Source: Deltaproteobacteria bacterium (GTDB lineage: Bacteria; Myxococcota; Kuafuiibacteriia; Kuafuiibacteriales; Kuafuiibacteriaceae). Taken from it: a DNA stretch of 64,000 nucleotides. A model generated the notes under the pieces. It saw only the letters and a program-made list of their open reading frames with translations. It ran no database searches and had not been told where the DNA came from. Location of the stretch: the NCBI GenBank assembly GCA_016713425.1, contig JADJPE010000005.1, positions 4,186,001 through 4,250,000 of the forward strand, written 5' to 3'. Position 1 is the first letter of the stretch, and each line of letters opens with the position of its first letter. Positions 1 through 9,205 of the stretch are shown here, one piece after another. The position numbers and the translations under genes were made by a program.

Positions 1-1551
1 ATTCGGTCGGCGCGAAATCTCGACCGTTATCTCGACATCGTTGTGCGCCGTGACGTGTCGACGGTGATCGAGGGTCGAATCGAGAGGGACCGAATGCTCG
101 GCCTGCTTCCGGGCGTCTTCGTTCGGCGCGCCAAGACGCGTAGATACGAGCACGATGCGCTTGCTGCCCACGTCCTGGGCTATGTCAATGAGCTTTCGGC
201 GCGCGAGCTCGACGAAAGGCGTGAAGCGGGCTACCGGATTGGAGACATCATCGGTCGGCGAGGGGTCGAAGAGACCTTTGAGGATGAGCTCCGAGGCGTC
301 GATGGCCGCGAAACGGCGGTCGTCGACTCTCGTGGACTTCGCCAGCGCACGCCTTTTGCCAAGCAGCTTCAAGAGGAGGTCGGCGCCGATCTCCCGGCCC
401 GAGCTGGCAACCGCGTGGTCTTGACCCTCGACATGGATATCCAGCGCGCGGCCGAGGAAGCGTTTCCGGGGCGCGCAGGATCGGTCGTGGTCATGGAGGT
501 CAATACGGGTCGTCTCTTGGCGCTGACCTCGACGCCGACCTACAACCCAGCCAAGGTTTCCGGGACGCTCGACCCCGATGAGCGGGATCGGCTCAAGGTG
601 CTCGAACCGCTTCGTCCGTGGCGCTTTCGAGCCATCCAAGACCATTTCGCGCCCGGATCGACCTTCAAAGTCGTCACGGCCTTGGCGGCGCTTACGCATG
701 GGGCCAGCAACGGAAAAGAGAACATCGTTTGCCCCGGCGCGTTTCGTCTCGGCAATACACGATTTCGTTGTTGGAAAGATTCGGGTCACGGGCCGGTCGA
801 TCTGATCAACTCGATCGCGAAATCTTGCGACGTCTACTACTATACGATGGGCGCTCGGCTCGGGCTCGACCCGATCGCCGAGACGGCCGAACTCCTCGGG
901 TTTGGGCACAAGACCGGCATCCCGCTCTTCGGGGAATCGGCGGGCATCATGCCCACCAAGGCTTGGTACAACAGCCGGCATCGCGGGAGTTACACGCTCG
1001 GAGCGGCGGTCAACGCATCGATCGGCCAGGGGGCCGTGACGGTGACGCCGATTCAACTTGCGGTTGCGTATGCTGCGATCGCAAACGGCGGCACCGTCTA
1101 TCAGCCGCAGGTGGCGCTTCGCATCGAGAGCCAAGACGAACGTGCGGTTCGAGAGATTGCGCCCCGTATCGTGCGCAAGCTCGATATCGAACCGGCGTAT
1201 CTCGCGATGGTTCACGAGGGGTTGCGCGAGGTCGTCAATGCGCCCCACGGGACGGCCTATCGGCGACGCCTGGAGGCGCTCGAGGTCTCGGGGAAGACCG
1301 GGACGGCCCAGGTCGCGAAGCTCGGAAAATATCGACTCAAGGTGCACGAACTCGAGTGGAAGGTTCGCGACCACGCCTGGTTTGCGTCGTTTGCGCCGTC
1401 CGAGCATCCCGAGGTCGTCGTGGTCGTGTTCAATGAGCACGGCGGTGGTGGAAGCTCAGCCGCGGCGCCCGCCGCAATGCAGATCGTCTCTGCATGGTGG
1501 ACGAAGAAGACGCAAGGCCTGGCGAAGTCAGCCGAAGCTCAGGCGAATTGA
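1..1551 (+). CDS. mrdA: Penicillin-binding protein 2, peptidoglycan transpeptidase (5' end outside window)
   Basis: This is the elongasome D,D-transpeptidase that cross-links peptidoglycan in the periplasm, working with RodA. The frame is open from base 1, so the N-terminal membrane anchor lies upstream of the window; the GTG at 43 is only an internal codon. A PBP dimerisation region comes first, then the transpeptidase domain with the STFK nucleophile motif (codons from 658), an SCD motif near 826 in the SxN position and KTG at 1294-1302. The next gene is rodA, 64 bases downstream on the same strand, the usual mrdA-rodA order. SxN reads SCD rather than SxN proper, which is seen in some PBP2 proteins. 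Family assignment is firm; the missing 5' part cannot be judged. Confidence 0.95.
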   Translation: MRSARNLDRYLDIVVRRDVSTVIEGRIERDRMLGLLPGVFVRRAKTRRYEHDALAAHVLGYVNELSARELDERREAGYRIGDIIGRRGVEETFEDELRGVDGRETAVVDSRGLRQRTPFAKQLQEEVGADLPARAGNRVVLTLDMDIQRAAEEAFPGRAGSVVVMEVNTGRLLALTSTPTYNPAKVSGTLDPDERDRLKVLEPLRPWRFRAIQDHFAPGSTFKVVTALAALTHGASNGKENIVCPGAFRLGNTRFRCWKDSGHGPVDLINSIAKSCDVYYYTMGARLGLDPIAETAELLGFGHKTGIPLFGESAGIMPTKAWYNSRHRGSYTLGAAVNASIGQGAVTVTPIQLAVAYAAIANGGTVYQPQVALRIESQDERAVREIAPRIVRKLDIEPAYLAMVHEGLREVVNAPHGTAYRRRLEALEVSGKTGTAQVAKLGKYRLKVHELEWKVRDHAWFASFAPSEHPEVVVVVFNEHGGGGSSAAAPAAMQIVSAWWTKKTQGLAKSAEAQAN

Positions 1552-1615
1552 GCCGGGACAGGGAACCGTAGGCAATCGGCGAGAGGCAAGAAGCAGCAGC
1601 AAGGCGAATGAAACG

Positions 1616-3220
1616 ATGTCGAATCTGACCAAGTCCCGAATCCTAGCTCACGTCGATCGGCCCTTGCTCGCCTGCGTCTTCGCCATTATCACGCTTGGGC
1701 TCTACAATCTCTCGTCGGCAAGCCGACCGCTGGGCGAATCGCTGCACTACACGCAGGGCCTCTATATGGCGATCGGATGCGTGATCGCGTTAGCGCTCGC
1801 CAGCGTCCACTATCGACACCTTGAGGGGCTCGCCATCCCCATCTTCGTCGGGGCGGTTGTGCTGCTCTTGGCCACGGGCGCCTTCGGCCGCGTTGTCAAC
1901 GGCTCGCGGCGTTGGCTCTCGTTTGGCTTCGTGAACTTTCAGACCTCGGACGCCGCGAAGCTGGCGGTGTTGATTGTCGTAGCCAAGATTTTCCATACCG
2001 AGCGCTGGGAAGGGGGTCTGACGTTGCAGGAGGTCTTTCGTCCGCTCAATATTTCGCGACCGGTGATCTTGCTCGTCGTGGTCTTGGTGCTGGCGATGTT
2101 CGGAGACCGTGTCGCGGCGCCGGCGCTTCAGGAGCCGGTCGGGAACCGCTATCGTTCGGCCGTCGTGCTGCGCGGCGGCGATGGCACGACGATGATCGGG
2201 AGGGCGCCGAAAGGCACACCAAGCCTCGAGCTTCGGCTGAGCGGCGTCGCACGCGAGCATGCTCAGATCGTGCGCGTCGGCCGCGGGGAGTATCTCCTCA
2301 AGGACCTCGCGCCCGACAAGGGCACTTTTGTGAACGACGTACGGATCGACCACGAGCAGCGCTTGAACCATGGAGATCTTGTCCGTTTCGGCGTGAATCC
2401 GCGGGCTCTTTTTCGATTCAAACACCCCCTTGGGCCGCTCCGGTCGGCGCTGCCGTGGGCGGCCCTCATTGGCGCCGCTTGGTTGTTCGCGGCCGTGTTT
2501 CTCCAGCTCCGAAAGCGCGCTTGGTCGTTCAGTGACGTGTTCGCACCGATCGACTTTGTGGCCCTCCCGGCGGGGCTCGTCCTGATTCAGCCCGATCTTG
2601 GGACGTCGCTTCTGATCGGCCTCGTAGCCTTCACGATGATCCTGTACGTCGGCGTCAAGCCGCTCTCGCTCGTGATCCTTGGGATTTCGGGCGTTCTTGC
2701 CGGGATCTTGGCTTGGGTCGCCGTACTCAAACCCTACCAGAAGGAGCGCGTACTCACGTTCTTGAACCCCACGAGTGATCTCGCGGGTGCCGGCTACCAC
2801 CAGCACCAGTCCGTGATCGCGGTCGGCAGCGGTGAGCTTTTTGGAAAGGGCTATGGGCAGGGCACGCAGACTCAGCTCTCATTCCTCCCAGAACAGCAGA
2901 CCGACTTCATCTTTTCAGTTTGGTCCGAGGAACATGGCTTTCTCGGGAGCGCGCTCGTCGTGGTCCTATTCGCGATGCTTGTGCTCCTGGCGATGCGGGT
3001 GGCCGCTCAGGCGCGCGACCGCTTCGGAGCCCTTCTCGCCGTCGGCGTGGCCGCGATGGTCTTCTGGCACGCGAGCATCAACATGTTGATGGTGTTGCGT
3101 CTTGCGCCCGTGGTCGGCGTGCCGCTTCCGCTGTTCAGCAATGGCGGCTCATTCTCGGTGACGATGTTGGCTGGCCTCGGCCTCCTCCTCAACGTCAGCG
3201 CTCGGCGAAATCTATTCTGA
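1616..3220 (+). CDS. rodA: RodA/FtsW-type peptidoglycan glycosyltransferase with an internal FHA module
   Basis: RodA polymerises lipid II in the cytoplasmic membrane for cell elongation. The 534-residue product is much longer than ordinary RodA (about 370-400). The SEDS halves are clear: the RRW...FQTSDAAKL segment (residues 98-116) and IQPDLGTSL (D326 matches the catalytic Asp of E. coli RodA), with a PLPLFSNGGS region near the C-terminus. Between two membrane segments, at about residues 182-268 (bases 2159-2419), sits a forkhead-associated-like module with IGR, REHAQI and GTFVND signatures. The position after a transmembrane helix suggests a loop; its side of the membrane is inferred, not seen. 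The usual FHA Ser before R-x-H is Ala here and NG is ND. The start at 1616 is the first ATG after the PBP2 gene. It ends convergently with the MMPL gene, overlapping by 9 bases. Confidence 0.9.
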   Translation: MSNLTKSRILAHVDRPLLACVFAIITLGLYNLSSASRPLGESLHYTQGLYMAIGCVIALALASVHYRHLEGLAIPIFVGAVVLLLATGAFGRVVNGSRRWLSFGFVNFQTSDAAKLAVLIVVAKIFHTERWEGGLTLQEVFRPLNISRPVILLVVVLVLAMFGDRVAAPALQEPVGNRYRSAVVLRGGDGTTMIGRAPKGTPSLELRLSGVAREHAQIVRVGRGEYLLKDLAPDKGTFVNDVRIDHEQRLNHGDLVRFGVNPRALFRFKHPLGPLRSALPWAALIGAAWLFAAVFLQLRKRAWSFSDVFAPIDFVALPAGLVLIQPDLGTSLLIGLVAFTMILYVGVKPLSLVILGISGVLAGILAWVAVLKPYQKERVLTFLNPTSDLAGAGYHQHQSVIAVGSGELFGKGYGQGTQTQLSFLPEQQTDFIFSVWSEEHGFLGSALVVVLFAMLVLLAMRVAAQARDRFGALLAVGVAAMVFWHASINMLMVLRLAPVVGVPLPLFSNGGSFSVTMLAGLGLLLNVSARRNLF

Positions 3221-5340
3221 TGAGCAACGCTTGGATGCTGGCTCATCGGTGAGCGCGGGTAAGACGGTGGGCGATTCGTGCTGCCTTGCGGCCATCAAGA
3301 ATGACGGCATGATGACGAGGGCTGCCACGACGCAGGTGAGTTCGCCGAGCACCGCGAGTTTGCCGAAGGAAACGAGGGCGCCGTTTCGGGCGATGAGCAG
3401 CGAGCTGTAGCCGATGATCGTGGTGAGCGAACATAGGAACACGGCGCCGCCGGTCGTTGCGAGGGCGCGCTTTGCCGCCGACGCGCGATCTTGGTTTTCG
3501 CTCTCAATGAGATAGCGCGAGTACGTGTTGACGGCGTAGTCGATGCCCACGCCAAATGTGATCGGAAGCGCGATGAAGTTGAGGAAGTTGATGCGGAGGT
3601 CAGTCAGAAAGGCGGCCGCGCCCAGGCCGCACACGCCCATGATCAAGGTTCCGACGACGATGAGCACATGCCGGGGGCGTCGATAGGCGACAATGGTCAA
3701 GACGATGATGCCCAGGAGGGAGTAGAGCGTTGCCTTTGGACCGTCGATCTCGACAGCGCGGAGCATGTCGTTGAAGACGACGAAGCTCCCTGATGACTTG
3801 ACGACGCCGCCATCGGAAAGGGGAATGTGCTGGAGCAGATCGGCGACGCGCGCGATCTCGGTCGCATGGTAGAGGTTCAGCTTGAGGTTGGGGAGGACGA
3901 GGACGACGCGGCCCTCCTGCCCATCGAGCTCTCGGAAGTCTCGGCGTACCGACTCCGGTAGATCCTTTTGGCTGAAGGGCTCGAGGTCGGCCGGCGGTCG
4001 GTATTCGCGCGCCATACGTGCCGCATCTGGGCTGAGCACGGCGAGATGCTCCTCGGAAAGCATACGACGGATCTCTTCGAGCACCTCGATCTTGGCTTCC
4101 TGGTCCGGGGGGACCAGGGTATCGAGAGCCTGCACGTCTACGATCGGCGCGTTTTCGCCCTCACGTGCGATGGCCTCTTTGAGGTACGAGACGATTTCGG
4201 GCACCTGAGCCGGATCGTCGGCGACGATGATCTGAGGCGCCAGGTAGCGTCCGAAGATCCGATCGATCTTGTCTTCCCAGTAGGCTGCGCCCTCTCCTTC
4301 GGCATAGGTGCTCCGCAGCTTCGAGAAATCCTTCTCCAGAGGATCGCTCAGGTACTGCACACAAAGCCCAAACGCGACGAGGCTGATCGCGGTGCCGATG
4401 GCCGCGACCAAGCGAGGGGCGCCTCCGATGAGTCGGGGGAGGATGCCCGCGAGTTGGCCGCTCTGATAGAGGCTGAGGCGCTCCTTGGTGGGGTCCGTCG
4501 GACGCACAGCCTCGAACCAGGCGATGAGGGGCGGCATGACGAGGAACGTCGCCGCCCAGCAACTCACCATGCCAATCCCACCGATGATGCCGAAGTGCTT
4601 GAATCCGAGGAAATCGGTGGCCATCAGCGAACCGTAGGCGACTGAGGCGGCGAGGGCGGCGGCCGATGTCGCGTGAAGCGTCGTGCTTACGGCGCGCTCG
4701 ATGGCGGTGCCGACGTCGTCGCGGGCGCGCCGCTGCTCAATGTAGCGTGCGAGCAGGATCAGTCCGTAGTTGATGCCGTTCCCGGGTACGATCGGTCCGA
4801 GGAAGGCGGACGAGGCGTTGAGGTGGCCGATGAGGAGGTAGCTGAGGGCAAAGCACCAACTGCATCCGACGTACACAGGGACGCTGATGAGGAGGATGGC
4901 TCGCCAGCGCCGAAAGTAGACGAAGACGACCAACCCAAGGAGGACGACGACCACGAAGGAGGCGATGGCGAGATCCTCCACCAGCGACGCCTGCTCCTCG
5001 ATGAGGTTCTTGACGTCACCTCCGAGCCCGACTTTCATCTGCGGATCGTAGTGGGTCGGATTTAGGTCTGCGACCAAGGATTCGACGGCGGCAACGAGCG
5101 CGCGGTTGCGTTCGAGCCCGAACGAAAGCCCCTGCTGTACGACCACGATCGCGAGCTCAGTCTGGTCCTTGCTCTCGAAATAGCCGTCTGGAAATCGCTT
5201 CGCCAATTCGAGGACGTTTGCGTACTTGGCTTCGATGTCGGAGACGTCGAAGTCGGCGTTCGCATCCGTGTCATCGAGGTCGACGAACAGCGGACTTGCC
5301 CGCGCCTTAGGGCCCGCCGCGAAATTAGCTGATCGCCTGA
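3212..5340 (-). pseudogene. MMPL/RND-family transporter, 3' part, split by an insertion sequence
   Basis: This is the C-terminal portion of a large MMPL (RND superfamily) membrane transporter, a class that exports lipids or hopanoids in many bacteria; the substrate here is unknown. It contains a periplasmic loop, a block of about six membrane helices, a second periplasmic loop and a second helix block ending near 3230, the duplicated layout of the family. The reading frame begins inside the insertion sequence. Reading across the insertion, the N-terminal part at 6605-7093 continues into this segment at the family motif ASPLFVDLDD. The gene is therefore one former locus of about 880 codons interrupted by an ISAzo13-type element and is presumably non-functional. 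Confidence 0.85.
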
Positions 5341-6615
5341 TCAGAGGCACGTCGGTTGAATGGTGTAGTTCCACTCGCCGTGAAACACGTCGGGGCTGAG
5401 ATTCACGAGGGCGAGCTGCTTGTCAGTAACGCGGCGGCCCTTCGGATAGACGCGATCATCAAGGCGGCTGCGGACGGTCAGGCCAGCCTTTGTCGTTGTC
5501 GCGGCGATCAGGTTCACGATGACCTGATGGGTTACGAGCGGTTTGCCGCGCCAGTTTTGGGTAATGAACGAGAACAGTCGGTGCTCGATCTTGTTCCATT
5601 TGCTCGTTCCCGGCGGCAGATGGCAGACGGTCACTGGGAAGCCCAGCTCGTCGACGAGCCCTTGGAGTTCGAGCTTCCACAACCGCAGACGGTATCCATT
5701 GCTCCCGCCTCCATCGGCGATGATCACAAGCGAGTTCGCGTCGGGGTACCTGAACGCACCCATCTCATTCCACCAAGTGCGGATGCTCTGCACAGCGAAC
5801 TCTCCTGTGTCATGGCTGAGCCCTACGCTGACCCATGCTTCGTTACCTTGGATATCGTACACGCCATACGGCGTGGCGCGCCCCTGCTCGGGGTCGATGA
5901 AGTCATGAACATTGACGTCGTCTGCGTCTCCTTTGCCTCGGAGCTCGCGCCCGTCGTTCTTGTACGACCCAACCAGCTCCTTTTTCTTCGTGTCCACAGA
6001 TATGGCCGGCTGATTCGCTTCGAGTTGAAGACGAAGTGTCTCGTTGATGTGCTCGAACTGCGCGTTTCGGTCCGGATGCTGCGCGCCCTCGAGGCGCTTA
6101 CGATTCGCCTGAAGGCTGTAACCAAGCTGTTTAAGAAGACTCGAAACCATCTTCATGCTCGTCGAATGGCCTTGTGCAGCCAGCGCCTCGACGATGTTTC
6201 GCTGGCTGCGGGCCGTCCACAAAAGGGGCGATTCTGGATCGCCGCGCGTTGTCGCTTCGACCAACGCCTGCAAGTCAGGCAGCAGAGTCGGGTCCTTCTC
6301 CGTTGCCTTTTGCGACCCGCACCTGGCCGTCTGCTGCGTGTCGGATCCATCGGTGCAGCGGTCCCATCTTCGATGCTCCGTACCTCCGCGATACCTCGGC
6401 CGATCGCGCTCGGCGCCATTCCCGTCGCACGCGCTGCTGCCGCAATGCCGCCGTAGCCGAAGGCCAAAGCTTCGCCTGCCACAAAAGACGTCGCGCCCGC
6501 TCCGTCAGCGTGCTTTCGAGCGCCTGATGACGCTCTCGGATCTTCGATTCAGCTCTCTTCCGGTCCGCCCTATTCACCGCAACAGTCGGATCCTCGCGAT
6601 CGCGTTAGTCAATCT
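5330..6615 (-). mobile_element. ISAzo13-family insertion sequence interrupting the MMPL gene
   Basis: A roughly 1.3 kb element lies between the two halves of the MMPL gene. It carries one transposase reading direction on the minus strand. The exact ends were not fixed: inward from each side there is an imperfect inverted similarity beginning near GATCGC (about 5339 on the left and 6603 on the right), and no convincing target duplication could be read. The two host halves belong to the same protein and the same strand, which brackets the element between about 5325 and 6625. Confidence 0.8.
5341..6577 (-). pseudogene. ISAzo13-family transposase (Rhodopirellula-type DDE), frameshifted
   Basis: The long C-terminal frame (6273 to 5341) has strong family signatures: TTRGDPESPL, LGYSLQANRK, ISVDTKKKELVG, HDTGEFAV, IADGGGSNG, and a C-terminal LPPGTSKWNKIEH block. 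The expected N-terminus is present but spread over two other frames: RARRLLWQA in the frame from 6577, then EALAFGYGGIAAAARATG in a second frame, then KDPTLLPDLQALVE leading into the third. Joining them needs a base gain near 6475 and another near 6308, i.e. two single-base deletions. Neither site is a convincing slippery heptamer, so I read this as a decayed transposase rather than programmed frameshifting. Sequencing error is possible but less likely at two sites. Confidence 0.85.
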
Positions 6616-7093
6616 GTTTATTTTGCGGCGAACCCTTACCTCGATCGATCGTTTCGGCGATGCGATCACGAATGTCCTCGAGATCCTCGAGGTCGACGAA
6701 GAGGTGGCGGCGGGCGGTGAAGAAGGCGCGCTCCGGGCCGAGCTTGTTGCGAGCGGAGCGAATGCCTGGGAGCTCGCGGATGCGTTCGGCCAGATGGTCC
6801 GAGAAGCGTCGGTTGGCGGCGCTCGAGGGCGACGTCACGATGATCGAGAGTTGGGACCAACCTCCGAATCGGCGCTCGAACTCCTTGGCGGTGATGACCG
6901 ACTCGGCGGAGTCGGGCAGGAGATTCTTGATGTCGGCCCGGACGTCCCTGAAGAGCTGGACGGAAAGGTAGGTCGAGGGAATCACCGTCAGAAAGATGAG
7001 GCCGAGGACCAAGCGCGGGCGCGCCAGGACTCGCTTCAGGCGTTGTCGGACCAAGCTCAAGTGGTGTCGAAAGCACGAGCGTCCGAAGTACAC
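6605..7093 (-). pseudogene. MMPL/RND-family transporter, 5' part, split by an insertion sequence
   Basis: The 162 residues contain the N-terminal cytoplasmic stretch, the first membrane helix (around residues 25-45) and the start of the first periplasmic domain of an MMPL transporter. The last residues before the stop are read from the junction with the insertion sequence. The same protein resumes at about 5330 on the other side of the element. The upstream neighbour is the divergently transcribed cytidine deaminase gene, which starts 119 bases away, so the promoter of this locus would lie between 7093 and 7212. Confidence 0.8.
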
Positions 7094-7211
7094 AAGCGCG
7101 TTCGCGCGGCCGACCGCACTCGTTCCGCGCGGCTGGTCTCGACCGTCTCTCGGTGGTCGGACGTCAGGTGGAGGAAAAATCCCTGACGAGGTCGGGCCAG
7201 AGAGGTAGGCT

Positions 7212-7652
7212 ATGCCGACCGTGACGGATGGACCCCTTCTCCTCGACCCGACTGAGCGAAGTGCCTGGCTTGTGCCGCTCAGCGAAGCGGCCCGTCGCGT
7301 CCGACGCGTCGCGTACGCGCCGTACTCCTCCTATCAGGTGGGCGCAGCGCTTCTTGCGGCGGATGGACGCGTGTTCTTGGGCGTGAACGTCGAGAACGCG
7401 GCGTTCCCGACGTGTGTTTGCGCTGAGGTCAATGCGCTGGGCTCTGCCGTTGCCGCGGGCGCCCGACATTTCGTCGCCGTGGCGGTGGCGGCGGCTTCCC
7501 GGCCGGGGGGCGAGCCCGTCATGCCTTGCGGAAACTGCCGTCAGGCCCTCGCTGAGTTTGGTTCGGACCTCTTCGTCGTGTCGGTGCCGCCCGAAGGTCC
7601 CTTGGGGCCAGTGATTCTTCTCCGAGATTTGTTGCCGGGCGCGTTTCGGTAG
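7212..7652 (+). CDS. cdd: Cytidine deaminase
   Basis: Cytosolic zinc enzyme that deaminates cytidine and deoxycytidine to uridine and deoxyuridine in pyrimidine salvage. The 146-residue product has the homotetrameric-type layout: AYAPYSSYQVGAAL near residues 34-47, NVENAAFPTCVCAE with zinc ligand Cys70 and catalytic Glu72, and PCGNCRQ with zinc ligands Cys106 and Cys109. Length is close to the family norm of about 130-140. The next gene, an amidohydrolase, follows after 4 bases and could be co-transcribed, which would join two deaminase-type salvage functions. Confidence 0.93.
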   Translation: MPTVTDGPLLLDPTERSAWLVPLSEAARRVRRVAYAPYSSYQVGAALLAADGRVFLGVNVENAAFPTCVCAEVNALGSAVAAGARHFVAVAVAAASRPGGEPVMPCGNCRQALAEFGSDLFVVSVPPEGPLGPVILLRDLLPGAFR

Positions 7653-7656
7653 TCCC

Positions 7657-9162
7657 ATGTTGAGTTGCATGACGCCGCCACCCATGCGCCTACGGCTTCG
7701 AGGTGGGCTTGTCGTGACGATGAACGCGAGCCGCGATGTCTTCGTGGGCGACGTCGTCATCGAAGCGCATCGGATCGTCTCGGTATCGGCGACCGATGCG
7801 CGCTCTGCAGGGCCGGCCGATCCCCAGGCCCAGGCTGCTGGGCCGCGCGGGGGAGGATCCCGCGGCGGAGGGGCCCGCGGCGGAGGGGCCCGGAGGGAAG
7901 GAGACGAAACAGCGGTTGATTCTGGTTCTGGGGATGTCCTTGAGCCAGAGATGTTGGAAGAGGTCGTCGATTGTCGGGGACAACTCGTGATCCCCGGGCT
8001 CGTCCAGCCCCACGTCCACCTGTGCCAGACCCTGTTTCGCGGCGCCGCCGATGGCCTTCCTCTTCTCGACTGGCTCAGGACGCGCATCTGGCCTTTCGAA
8101 GCGGCGCATACGGCGAGCTCCATGACGGCTTCAGCCCAGCTCGGTGTGCTCGAGCTGTTGAGGTCGGGAACCACGACGATCTTGGACATGGGGTCCGTCC
8201 GACATACCGAGGCCATCTTCGATGTCTGCGCACGCGCCGGGATTCGAGCGACGATCGGCAAGGCCATGATGGACGTCGATCACGGCCAACCCGCTGAGCT
8301 GTGCGACGAGACTGGCCGTGCGCTTGGCGAGAGCACCGAGCTCGCCGACGCATGGCACGGCGCTGCGAATGGTCGACTTCGGTACGCCTTTGCGCCGCGA
8401 TTCGTGCTCTCGTGCAGCGAAGACCTGCTCGTGCAAACGAGCCGCGTTGCGCGAGACCGAGGTCTTCTCTTTCACACGCACGCCTCGGAGAACGTGGATG
8501 AAACGGCGCTCGTTCGCGCCGAACGTGGGATGGATAACGTCGCGTACCTTCATCATTTGGGCGCGCTTCATGACCACACGGTGCTCGCACACTGTGTGTG
8601 GCTGACGGAACATGAGAAGCAGCTTCTTGCCGCGAGTGGTGCCCATGTTGTGCACTGCCCGTCCTCGAACCTCAAGCTCGGTTCAGGGGTCGCTGCACTT
8701 CCTGAGCTTCTCGATGCGGGTGTTCAGGTCGGGTTGGCCGCCGATGGTGCAGCGTGCGCCAACAACCTCGACGCGTTCATGGAGATGCGGCTGGCCGGAT
8801 TGATTCACAATCCTCGTTTCGGTCCGGGCTGCCTAGAGGCTCGGCAAGTGGTGGAGATGGCCACCTTGGGGGGAGCGCGCGCGCTCGGGCTGGAATCGGA
8901 AATTGGCAGTCTCGAGATCGGAAAGCGCGCCGACGTCGTCGTGATCTCGCCGGACCAGCTCCACGCGACACCGAGCCAGGACGTCTATAGTCTTCTCGTC
9001 TACGCGCTTCGCGGACATGACGTTCGCGATGTGTTCGTCGATGGCGTCGCGCGCCTTCGCGGCGGGATTCTCGTGGACGTCGACGTGGGTGCGGTTCTCG
9101 AGGCTGCGCATGATGCGGCCGCCCCGGTCATAGCGATGGCCGCCGCGGCCATCAAGACTTGA
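7657..9162 (+). CDS. Amidohydrolase-superfamily deaminase (Atz/Trz, MTA/SAH-deaminase-like)
   Basis: Metal-dependent hydrolase of the ATZ/TRZ group, which deaminates purines, S-adenosylhomocysteine or s-triazines; the substrate cannot be told from sequence. Metal-ligand motifs are visible: PHVHL after VIPGLVQ, FHTHASE, the HCVWL His and AADGAACANN in the Asp position. A C-terminal beta segment with GKRADVVVI closes the composite fold. The start is uncertain: ATGs at 7657, 7669 and 7684 are in frame and none has a good ribosome binding site; MRLRLRGG at 7684 matches where family members usually begin. An insert at about 7831-7930 is Gly/Arg-rich with GGG-x-RGGG repeats and lies in the N-terminal beta domain, away from the active site. 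Confidence 0.85.
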   Translation: MLSCMTPPPMRLRLRGGLVVTMNASRDVFVGDVVIEAHRIVSVSATDARSAGPADPQAQAAGPRGGGSRGGGARGGGARREGDETAVDSGSGDVLEPEMLEEVVDCRGQLVIPGLVQPHVHLCQTLFRGAADGLPLLDWLRTRIWPFEAAHTASSMTASAQLGVLELLRSGTTTILDMGSVRHTEAIFDVCARAGIRATIGKAMMDVDHGQPAELCDETGRALGESTELADAWHGAANGRLRYAFAPRFVLSCSEDLLVQTSRVARDRGLLFHTHASENVDETALVRAERGMDNVAYLHHLGALHDHTVLAHCVWLTEHEKQLLAASGAHVVHCPSSNLKLGSGVAALPELLDAGVQVGLAADGAACANNLDAFMEMRLAGLIHNPRFGPGCLEARQVVEMATLGGARALGLESEIGSLEIGKRADVVVISPDQLHATPSQDVYSLLVYALRGHDVRDVFVDGVARLRGGILVDVDVGAVLEAAHDAAAPVIAMAAAAIKT

Positions 9163-9205
9163 AACTTCGCCGAACTGGGGCTTGGGCGCGGTCTTGGGCG
9201 GTTGC

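Noticed and set aside
1790..2806. Minus-strand frame of 338 codons inside rodA
   Set aside because: It is antisense to well-conserved RodA motifs and has no motif of its own; GC-rich codon bias makes such shadows common.
6290..6490. Programmed -1 frameshifting in the ISAzo13-type transposase
   Set aside because: Two separate frame changes are needed, and neither site has a proper slippery heptamer with a following structure.
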